From Actinomycetospora sp. (GTDB lineage Bacteria; Actinomycetota; Actinomycetes; Mycobacteriales; Pseudonocardiaceae): DNA of 19,192 bases. How positions within the stretch are numbered: the stretch's first letter is position 1; every line of letters starts with the position of its first letter. Where the stretch lies: contig JAICLN010000025.1 of assembly GCA_025925615.1 (NCBI GenBank), positions 1-19,192 on the forward strand, read 5' to 3'. A program made the translations under genes and the position numbers. The notes beneath the pieces were generated by a model that worked only from the letters and a program-made list of their open reading frames with translations, was not told where the DNA came from and ran no database searches. Positions 14,199-19,192 of this stretch are shown one piece after another.

Positions 14199-14858
14199 TC
14201 AGAACAGCCGGAACTCGTCGGACTCGATGCCGCGCAGGGCGTCGTAGTCCAGCGTCACGCACCGGATGCCGCGGTCGGTCGCGAGCACGCGCGCCTGGGG
14301 CTTGATCTGCTGCGCGGCGAAGATGCCCGCGACCGGCGCGAGCAGCGGATCGCGGTTGAGCAGCTCGAGGTAGCGGGTGAGCTGCTCGACGCCGTCGATC
14401 TCGCCGCGGCGCTTGATCTCGACGGCGACCGAGCTCCCGGAGTCGTCCCGGCAGAGCAGGTCGACGGGGCCGATCGCGGTGGGGTACTCGCGGCGGACCA
14501 GCGTCCAGCCCTCCCCCAGCGTGTGCACGTGCTCGGCGAGCAGCTCCTGGAGGTGGGCCTCGACGCCGTCCTTGACGAGGCCCGGGTCGATCCCGAGGTC
14601 GTGCTGCGAGTCGTGCTGGATCTCCTCGAGGGTGATCGTCAGCGTCTCGTCGGCCTTGTTGCGCACCGTCCACACGCCCGGTTCCTCGGTCAGCCAGCAC
14701 GGCGGGCTCATCCAGTTCAGCGGCTTGTAGGCGCGGTCGTCGGCGTGGACGCTCACCGAGCCGTCCGACTTCACCAGGAGCAGGCGCAACGCGCTCGGCA
14801 GGTGCGCGGTCAGGCGGCCCGCGTAGTCGACCGTGCAGCGGGCAATGACGAGTCGCAC
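14199..14858 (-). CDS. nucS: NucS/EndoMS mismatch-specific endonuclease
   Basis: A 219-residue DNA repair nuclease that cuts both strands at mismatches and replaces MutS/MutL mismatch repair in most actinobacteria. The N-terminal DNA-binding/dimerisation part starts [16 protein letters not shown], the standard start. The RecB-like catalytic core has Asp133 ([10 protein letters not shown]), Glu147 and Lys149 (VAVEIKRRG), and the [12 protein letters not shown] motif from Gln159. The C-terminus ends EFRLF; a short C-terminal motif of this kind binds the sliding clamp in characterised homologues. The GTG at 14858 lies 15 nt after the stop of the b-subunit-like gene and has no clear ribosome site, so coupling to that gene is likely. 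Very confident. Confidence 0.97.
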   Translation of the reverse strand: MRLVIARCTVDYAGRLTAHLPSALRLLLVKSDGSVSVHADDRAYKPLNWMSPPCWLTEEPGVWTVRNKADETLTITLEEIQHDSQHDLGIDPGLVKDGVEAHLQELLAEHVHTLGEGWTLVRREYPTAIGPVDLLCRDDSGSSVAVEIKRRGEIDGVEQLTRYLELLNRDPLLAPVAGIFAAQQIKPQARVLATDRGIRCVTLDYDALRGIESDEFRLF

Positions 14859-14873
14859 GTCAGCGGGAAGGGA

Positions 14874-15362
14874 TCAGTTCCGCGAGGCGGACCGGGAGAG
14901 CTCCTCGATGAAGGAGTCCACGGACTCCTTCTTCGCCTGGTCGGACTGCAGCTCCTGGCGGACGAGGCGCGAGGCCAGGTCCGTCGAGTGGCCACCGAGC
15001 TCGGCCTTGAGCTCACGGACGACCTGCGAGCGGGCGTTCTCGAGCTGCTCCTCGCCCCGGCGGCGGAGGCGCTCGACCTCCTGCTCGGCCTTCTCGCGCA
15101 TCTCGTCGGCGATGCGCTGGGCGTCGGCCCGCGCGTCGTCGCGGATGCGGGCGGCGTCGTTCTGGGCGTTCTCGACGGCCTCGCGGTACGCGGCCTCGGC
15201 GGATTCCAGGCGCTCCCGGGCCTTGCGCGAGTCCTCGACCTGCTGGGCGATCTCCTTCTCGCGCTTCTCCGTCATGTTCTTCAACGGCGGCACCACGTAG
15301 CGGTAGAGCACGTAGAGCACGATCAGTAGTCCGACGATCTCAGCGATGATGGTGCTGATCAT
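14874..15362 (-). CDS. Orphan ATP-synthase F0 subunit b-like protein
   Basis: A 162-residue protein with one N-terminal membrane helix (residues about 3-25, IIAEIVGLLIVLYVLYRYVV), then PPLKNMTEKREKEIAQQVEDSR and a long charged amphipathic helix to the end. This is the architecture of the F0 b/b' stalk subunit. The C-terminal part (ELKAELGGHSTDLASRLVRQEL ... VDSFIEELSR) resembles the b-like N-terminal half of the mycobacterial b-delta fusion subunit, but no delta domain is attached. No other atp gene is in the window, so this looks like a stand-alone paralogue, possibly a second stalk subunit or a protein with another role. The start is ATG 15362. It is upstream of nucS with a 15-nt gap and divergent from the Nudix gene; a TAGGCT -10-like hexamer lies about 55 nt upstream. 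Confidence 0.8.
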   Translation of the reverse strand: MISTIIAEIVGLLIVLYVLYRYVVPPLKNMTEKREKEIAQQVEDSRKARERLESAEAAYREAVENAQNDAARIRDDARADAQRIADEMREKAEQEVERLRRRGEEQLENARSQVVRELKAELGGHSTDLASRLVRQELQSDQAKKESVDSFIEELSRSASRN

Positions 15363-15470
15363 GTGCTCTGCCGTGCTCCCGTTCCGCGGTGACCGTGATC
15401 GCCCTGTTCGCGGCGCAGCCTAGCAAGGGTGCGGCTCGCCCGGGCGGCGGAGTCGGACCCCCGGTGCGGG

Positions 15471-15476
15471 CATCAT
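15471..15476 (+). promoter_or_regulatory. -10-like hexamer of the Nudix gene
   Basis: CATCAT ends 7 nt before GTG 15484 with no Shine-Dalgarno, again suggesting a leaderless message. Weak on its own. Confidence 0.25.
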
Positions 15477-15483
15477 CACCGGG

Positions 15484-16023
15484 GTGGACACGCTCTCGAG
15501 CCGACAGGTGTACGCGAACCCCTGGATGACGGTCCGGGAGGACACGTTCCGGCGTCCCGGCGGCGGTCAGGGCATCTACGGCGTCGTGGACAAGCCGCAC
15601 TACGCGCTGGTCATCGCGCTGGACGGGTCGGGCCCGGACGCGCGGATGATGATGGTCGAGCAGTTCCGCTACCCGCTGGGGCTGCGCTGCTGGGAGTTCC
15701 CGCAGGGGACGGCGCCGGACCGCGTCGAGATGGAGCCCGCCGAGCTCGCCGTGCGGGAACTGCGCGAGGAGACCGGCCTGCAGGCGCGCCGCTGGGAGCC
15801 GCTGGGCCTGCTCGACGTCGCGCCGGGCCTGTCCTCGCAGCGTGGGCGGGCGTTCCTCGCGACCGACCTCGTCCCGGGCGAGCCCGAGCGGGAGGAGACC
15901 GAGGCCGACATGCGCGCGGCCTGGGTGACCCGCAGCGCGTTCGAGGACCGGGTCCGGGCGGGCGAGATCACCGACGCCCAGTCGATCGCGGCGTACGCGA
16001 TGCTGATGCTCGCCGGCCGCTGA
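15484..16023 (+). CDS. Nudix hydrolase, ADP-ribose pyrophosphatase-like
   Basis: A 179-residue Nudix-fold phosphohydrolase that probably cleaves a nucleoside diphosphate linked to another moiety, such as ADP-ribose. The Nudix helix core RELREETGL is at residues 91-99, with metal-binding Glu95 and Glu96, preceded by PQGTAPDRVEMEPAELAV. From Gly75 to Arg91 the loop is two residues longer than the classical G-x5-E-x7-REUxEExGU pattern, so the first glutamate is shifted. VEQFRYPLGLRCWEFPQG (58-75) is typical of the ADP-ribose pyrophosphatase branch. The GTG start at 15484 gives MDTLSSRQVYANPWMTVRED, a normal N-terminus for that branch. It stands alone on the plus strand, divergent from the b-subunit-like gene. 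Confidence 0.9.
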   Translation: MDTLSSRQVYANPWMTVREDTFRRPGGGQGIYGVVDKPHYALVIALDGSGPDARMMMVEQFRYPLGLRCWEFPQGTAPDRVEMEPAELAVRELREETGLQARRWEPLGLLDVAPGLSSQRGRAFLATDLVPGEPEREETEADMRAAWVTRSAFEDRVRAGEITDAQSIAAYAMLMLAGR

Positions 16024-16069
16024 CTCCTCCCTGAGCGAGTCGGTACCCCGGGTCCCTGCTCGACGCGGG

Positions 16070-16075
16070 AACACT
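16070..16075 (+). promoter_or_regulatory. -10-like hexamer of the 14-residue-repeat protein gene
   Basis: AACACT ends 6 nt before ATG 16082. The intervening TGGGGTC resembles the spacer before the DivIVA-like gene (CTGGGGCG), suggesting the same promoter style. Confidence 0.3.
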
Positions 16076-16081
16076 GGGGTC

Positions 16082-16924
16082 ATGCCGATCGTGCGCCTCG
16101 GCCCGCTGGCCGTCCCCACGCCGTCCGAGGTGCTCGCCTGGACCGCCGAGGTGGCCGAGGTGGGCGTCCGGCTGCCCGGCCGGGTCGAGGCGCTGCTCGA
16201 CGACGTCACGCGCCTGCTCGGGACGCTGGGGCAGGTGGCCGACCGGGTCGACGGCCTCGTCGACCGGGCCGAGGGCATCGTCGTCGAGATCGAGGGCGTG
16301 ATCGGCGAGGCCCGCGGGATCACGACGGGGGCGGCGTCCGTCGTCGACGAGGCCCGCGGGATCACGACGGGGGCGGCCTCCGTCGTCGAGTCCGCCCGCA
16401 CCATCACGACGGGCGCCGACGGCGTGGTGGGCGACGCCCGGGCGATCACCCGGGGCGCCTCGGCGGTCGTCGACGAGGCCGGGAGCATCACCAAGGGCGC
16501 CGCTACGGTGGTCGACGACGCCGCCGGCATCACGCGGGGCGCCTCCGAGGTCGTCGAGTCGGCCCGCACGATCACGTCGGGCGCCGACGAGGTGATGAGC
16601 TCGGCCGGCACGACGAGCCGCCAGGCCCAGGAGCTGCTCGACCTCTACCGCCCGATGCTCGAGCAGGCCGCGCCGCTGACCAAGAAGTTCGTCGACGACC
16701 TCGCGCCCGAGGAGATCGAGGCGGCGATCCAGCTCGTCGACGAGCTCCCGACGCTCGCGCACCACCTCACCACCGACGTCCTGCCCATCCTCGAGACCCT
16801 CGACCGGGTCGGCCCGGATCTCCACGAGCTGCTCGAGGTGACCAAGGACCTCCGGAGCGCGATCGACGGCATCCCCGGCTTCTCGTTCCTCAGGCGTCGT
16901 GGGGAGTCCAAGGAGGACGAGTAG
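16082..16924 (+). CDS. Helical protein with 14-residue tandem repeats, function unknown
   Basis: A 280-residue acidic protein with no signal peptide or clear membrane helix. Residues 1-60 look like an amphipathic N-terminal part (LPGRVEALLDDVTRLLGTLG). Residues 76-173 are seven tandem 14-residue units (EARGITTGAASVVD and variants), with degenerate units on either side (62-75 and 174-187). Residues 188-270 form a separate helical C-terminal part (LDLYRPMLEQAAPLTKKFVDDL ... DLRSAIDGIPGF), ending in a charged tail. Fourteen residues equal two heptads, and the alternating small and hydrophobic positions suggest a long helical rod or an amphipathic membrane-surface helix, comparable in style to phasins and apolipoprotein-like proteins. 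I do not recognise a named family and assign no function. Start at ATG 16082, probably leaderless. Confidence 0.8.
   Translation: MPIVRLGPLAVPTPSEVLAWTAEVAEVGVRLPGRVEALLDDVTRLLGTLGQVADRVDGLVDRAEGIVVEIEGVIGEARGITTGAASVVDEARGITTGAASVVESARTITTGADGVVGDARAITRGASAVVDEAGSITKGAATVVDDAAGITRGASEVVESARTITSGADEVMSSAGTTSRQAQELLDLYRPMLEQAAPLTKKFVDDLAPEEIEAAIQLVDELPTLAHHLTTDVLPILETLDRVGPDLHELLEVTKDLRSAIDGIPGFSFLRRRGESKEDE
16307..16600 (+). repeat. Seven 42-bp tandem repeats (14 codons each)
   Basis: The first two units, 16307-16348 and 16349-16390, are nearly identical in DNA (differences only near the end), while later units diverge. This implies a recent unit duplication at the 5' end of an old repeat array, in frame throughout. 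Confidence 0.85.
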
Positions 16925-16958
16925 GCGCCTGCGGCTCGGACCCCGCGGCCCGCGAGCG

Positions 16959-17078
16959 CCGAGTGGGCCCGCACGGCTCCCCCGGCGGCCCTCACGGTCC
17001 ACTCGGGCGACAGCCCGACCCACCACCCTCATCGAGTGGACCCCCAGGGCTGCCCGGCAACCCCCACGGCCCACTCGG
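16959..17078. repeat. Diverged 72-73 bp duplication forming two hairpins
   Basis: An 11-bp motif appears four times in alternating orientation: CCGAGTGGGCC (16959-16969), GGTCCACTCGG (16996-17006), TCGAGTGGACC (17032-17042) and GGCCCACTCGG (17068-17078), with centres 36-37 bp apart. Copies 1-2 and 3-4 can each pair across a loop of about 25 nt. The whole looks like a tandem duplication of a hairpin unit between two convergent genes, so a terminator role is possible. Confidence 0.65.
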
Positions 17079-17154
17079 CCGGCTCATCGACACCCCGCCG
17101 CGCACCTTCCGCGCCTGGGCCCGCGACCACGCGGCCGCCTTCGCCCGCCGCTGA
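16963..17154 (+). CDS. Doubtful short Gly/Pro-rich reading frame, perhaps a gene remnant
   Basis: 63 codons from GTG 16963. The first half is two 24-residue copies (GPHGSPGGPHGPLGRQPD and GPPGLPGNPHGPLGRLID) encoded by the diverged duplication, with weak third-position bias. The last roughly 20 residues (DTPPRTFRAWARDHAAAFARR) show normal coding bias. They also resemble the C-terminal end of NmrA-like NAD(P)-binding proteins, from memory. The frame has no good ribosome site and lies 38 nt after the repeat-protein gene. It may be the tail of a decayed gene, or a genuine small protein; no function is assigned. Confidence 0.25.
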   Translation: MGPHGSPGGPHGPLGRQPDPPPSSSGPPGLPGNPHGPLGRLIDTPPRTFRAWARDHAAAFARR

Positions 17155-17159
17155 GCCGG

Positions 17160-17561
17160 TCAGGACCCGGGGAGCACGGCCTGCGTCTGGGTGGTCCGGG
17201 CGACGAGGCGGCCGGCCTCGTCGGTCAGGTCGGTCTGCACGACGACCTGGGTGCGGCCCCGGTGCACCGGGCGCGCGGTGGCGGTGACCGACCCCGCCCG
17301 CACCCCGCGCAGCAGGTTCGTCGCGGACTGCGTCGTGGCCGTCGTCGCCCCCTCGGGCAGCCCGAGGTAGGCGCCGACCGCGCCCACGGTGACGGCGAGG
17401 GTCATCAGCGCGCCGCCGTGGGCGAGCCCACCCGCCGTCGTGTGGGCGTCGGACCACGGCAGGGTCCCGACGACCTCGTCCGGACCCGCCGTCGTCAGCT
17501 CGATCCCGAGCGTGCGGGCGAAGGGCATGAGCGCGAGCAGGCCCGCGGCGTCGGTGCTCAG
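17160..17561 (-). CDS. PaaI-like hotdog-fold acyl-CoA thioesterase, probable CTG start
   Basis: A hotdog-fold thioesterase hydrolysing an acyl-CoA; the specific substrate is unknown. The catalytic segment TTAGGLAHGGALMTLAVTVG is followed by ATTQSATNLLRGVRAGSVTATARPVHRGRTQVVVQTDL, typical of the DUF4442/PaaI group. The first ATG is at 17528 (122 residues), but it has no ribosome site. A CTG at 17561-17559 overlaps the ecm stop by four bases (CTGA) and has a perfect AGGAGG 7 nt upstream. Starting there gives 133 residues with the added N-terminus STDAAGLLAL, which fits the helix that precedes this domain in relatives. I therefore use the CTG. Tight coupling to ecm suggests clean-up of CoA esters in that pathway, which is inference. 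Confidence 0.82.
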   Translation of the reverse strand: MSTDAAGLLALMPFARTLGIELTTAGPDEVVGTLPWSDAHTTAGGLAHGGALMTLAVTVGAVGAYLGLPEGATTATTQSATNLLRGVRAGSVTATARPVHRGRTQVVVQTDLTDEAGRLVARTTQTQAVLPGS

Positions 17562-19192
17562 GCCGGGGCCTCCTCGTGCTCGAGGCCGTGCACCTCGCGG
17601 ATGACGTCCACGAACGCGCCCATGATCCCGGTGAGCGAGTACGACTTCGGCGTCACGACCCGCTGCACGCCGAGCCGCGCCAGCTGCTCGGCGTCCTTCG
17701 GCGGGATGATGCCCCCGACGACGACGGGGATGTCGGAGGCGTCGGCCCGCGCGAGCCCGTCGAGCACCGCCGGCACCACCTCGAGGTGCGAGCCGGACAG
17801 GATCGACAGCCCGACGACGTGCACGCCCTCCTGCACCGCGGCAGCGACGATCTCCTCGGGCGTGAGCCGGATCCCCTGGTAGATGACCTCGAACCCGGCG
17901 TCGCGGGCCCGCACGGCGATCTGCTCGGCGCCGTTGGAGTGCCCGTCGAGCCCCGGCTTGCCGACCAGCATCCGGAGCGCCGCGACCCCCAGGTCGTCGG
18001 CGGTCCGGCGGACCCGGTCCCGGACGGCCTCGAGGTCGTCGGGCTCACCGTCGTGTCCCGAGCCGGGGCCGGCCCCCGACGACGAGGCCGCGGTCACCCC
18101 GGTCGGGGCGCGGTAGGAGCCGAAGACGTCGCGCAGCGCGCCGGCCCACTCCCCCGTCGTGACCCCCGCGCGGGCGCACTCGAGCGTCGCGTCCATGAGG
18201 TTCTCGGTGCCGCCGGCGGCCTCGGTCAGGCGGCCGAGGGCGGCCTTGACGGTCTCCTGGTCGCGGTCGGCCCGCCACGCCTCGACGGCCGAGCGGGCCT
18301 GCTGCTCGACCTCCTTGTCGACCACGAAGATCGCCTCGGCGCCCTCGGCCTGCAGCGGGCTCGGCTCGGTGGAGGTGAACTTGTTGACCCCGACGACGAC
18401 GTCCTCGCCCGACTCGAGGCGCATCCGCCGTGCGGCCAGCGAGGACACCAGCTGGGACTTCATGTAGCCCGAGTCGACGGCGGCGACCGCGCCGCCCATC
18501 TCTGCCACCTTGTCGATCTCGGCGCGCGCGCCCTCGACGATCGCGGCGGTCTTCGCCTCCATGACGTGGGAGCCGGCGAAGACGTCGTCGTAGTCGAGCA
18601 GGTCGGTCTCGTGGGCGAGGACCTGCTGCATGCGCAGCGCCCACTGCTGGTCCCATGGGCGCGGCAGGCCGAGGGCCTCGTTCCACGCCGGGAGCTGCAC
18701 GGCGCGGGCGCGGGCGTCGCGCGACAGCGTCACCGCGAGCATCTCGAGCACGATGCGCTGGACGTTGTTCTCCGGCTGGGCCTCGGTGAGCCCCAGCGAG
18801 TTGACCTGTACGCCGTAGCGGAAGCGGCGCATCTTCGGGTCGGTGACGCCGTAGCGGTCCTGGCAGAGCCCGTCCCAGAGCTGGGCGAACGCCCGGAGCT
18901 TGGCGATCTCCTCGATGACGTGCAGCCCGGCGTTGACGAAGAACGAGATGCGCCCGACGACCTTCGCGAAGTCCGCTTCGGGGACCTGCCCGGAGTCGCG
19001 GACCGCGTCGAGCACCGCGATCGCCGTGGAGATCGTGTAGGCGACCTCCTGCGTGGGCGTGGCCCCGGCCTCCTGCAGGTGGTAGCTGCAGATGTTGATC
19101 GGATTCCACTTCGGGACGTTCGACACCGTCCATGCGATCGTGTCGGTGATCAGCCGGACGCTCGGCCCGGGCGGGAACGCGTAGGTCCCGCG
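17558..19192 (-). CDS. ecm: Ethylmalonyl-CoA mutase (N-terminal part beyond window)
   Basis: B12-dependent carbon-skeleton mutase converting (2R)-ethylmalonyl-CoA to methylsuccinyl-CoA; formerly called MeaA. 544 residues are visible and the frame is open to the right edge, beginning RGTYAFPPGPSVRLITDTIA; about 100-130 N-terminal residues are missing. The segment PKWNPINICSYHLQEAGATP differs from the PKxNSISISGYHMQEAGA of methylmalonyl-CoA mutase and is characteristic of the ethylmalonyl enzyme. The substrate domain is followed by a Gly/Ser-rich linker and a C-terminal B12-binding domain with the DxHxxG motif in GKPGLDGHSNGAEQI, then GLSILSGSH and VVVGGIIPPKD. Catalytic and cofactor domains are thus in one chain. 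It overlaps the thioesterase start by four bases. With ccr, the epimerase and meaB in this window, the pathway assignment is well supported. Confidence 0.93.
   Translation of the reverse strand, partial: RGTYAFPPGPSVRLITDTIAWTVSNVPKWNPINICSYHLQEAGATPTQEVAYTISTAIAVLDAVRDSGQVPEADFAKVVGRISFFVNAGLHVIEEIAKLRAFAQLWDGLCQDRYGVTDPKMRRFRYGVQVNSLGLTEAQPENNVQRIVLEMLAVTLSRDARARAVQLPAWNEALGLPRPWDQQWALRMQQVLAHETDLLDYDDVFAGSHVMEAKTAAIVEGARAEIDKVAEMGGAVAAVDSGYMKSQLVSSLAARRMRLESGEDVVVGVNKFTSTEPSPLQAEGAEAIFVVDKEVEQQARSAVEAWRADRDQETVKAALGRLTEAAGGTENLMDATLECARAGVTTGEWAGALRDVFGSYRAPTGVTAASSSGAGPGSGHDGEPDDLEAVRDRVRRTADDLGVAALRMLVGKPGLDGHSNGAEQIAVRARDAGFEVIYQGIRLTPEEIVAAAVQEGVHVVGLSILSGSHLEVVPAVLDGLARADASDIPVVVGGIIPPKDAEQLARLGVQRVVTPKSYSLTGIMGAFVDVIREVHGLEHEEAPA
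17569..17574 (-). promoter_or_regulatory. Shine-Dalgarno AGGAGG for the thioesterase CTG start
   Basis: AGGAGG (17574-17569) is a full consensus ribosome site inside the last ecm codons, 7 nt before CTG 17561 and 40 nt before the first ATG (17528), so it fits only the CTG. Confidence 0.65.

Noticed and set aside
16307..16600. Regular 42-bp repeats considered as a CRISPR array or minisatellite
   Set aside because: The units are directly adjacent without spacers, keep a reading frame and diverge mostly at synonymous or conservative positions, so they are protein-coding repeats.
1..19192. tRNA, rRNA, integrase or transposase genes
   Set aside because: No cloverleaf with a TTC-G-A type arm, ribosomal segment or recombinase motif was noticed on either strand by reading; a dedicated tRNA search was not possible here.

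Overview
The window is about 19.2 kb of very GC-rich DNA with almost continuous coding sequence, strong G/C bias at third codon positions, many GTG starts and several starts that sit directly behind a -10-like hexamer. It also carries NucS mismatch endonuclease, crotonyl-CoA carboxylase/reductase, ethylmalonyl-CoA mutase and a hendecad-repeat DivIVA-like coiled-coil protein. Together these point to a mycelial or Pseudonocardia/Amycolatopsis-like actinobacterium. The species cannot be fixed from the sequence. No rRNA, tRNA, CRISPR array, phage or transposase gene was found.

Region 1 (1-5.5 kb) is a respiratory block. cydA-cydB-cydD lies on the minus strand, with cydD running off the left edge, and encodes cytochrome bd oxidase plus half of its CydDC maturation exporter. 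Divergent from it is a BlaI/MecI-type repressor followed by an M56 (BlaR-like) membrane metalloprotease without a sensor domain. The short gap between them holds four alternating half-sites phased at about 10 bp, a likely shared operator. A 50-residue membrane-protein candidate converges on the protease gene.

Region 2 (5.5-12 kb) is C4/C5 acyl-CoA metabolism: meaB (minus), methylmalonyl/ethylmalonyl-CoA epimerase and ccr (plus), and a tandem-fused 3-hydroxybutyryl-CoA dehydrogenase (minus). The DivIVA/Scy/FilP-like polarity protein and a small Cys/His protein lie among them. The mutase, ecm, is at the right edge (17.6-19.2 kb, N-terminus missing), followed by an overlapping PaaI-like thioesterase. 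These genes cover the dehydrogenase, reductive carboxylation, epimerisation and mutase steps of the ethylmalonyl-CoA pathway plus the mutase's GTPase chaperone. The same enzymes can supply ethylmalonyl-CoA for polyketide synthesis.

Region 3 (12-17.2 kb) is mixed housekeeping: aldehyde dehydrogenase, HIT-family protein, NucS, an orphan ATP-synthase b-like subunit, a Nudix hydrolase, a protein built on 14-residue repeats, and a short Gly/Pro-rich reading frame in a diverged 72-73 bp duplication that forms two hairpins.

I do not see a complete new system. The points most worth following are: the BlaI-type operator shared with cydABD; an in-frame, rare-codon insert in cydA that shares a 15-bp core with the nucS-HIT spacer; a probable CTG start for the thioesterase; the orphan b-like subunit beside nucS; and the different cofactor signatures of the two dehydrogenase modules.
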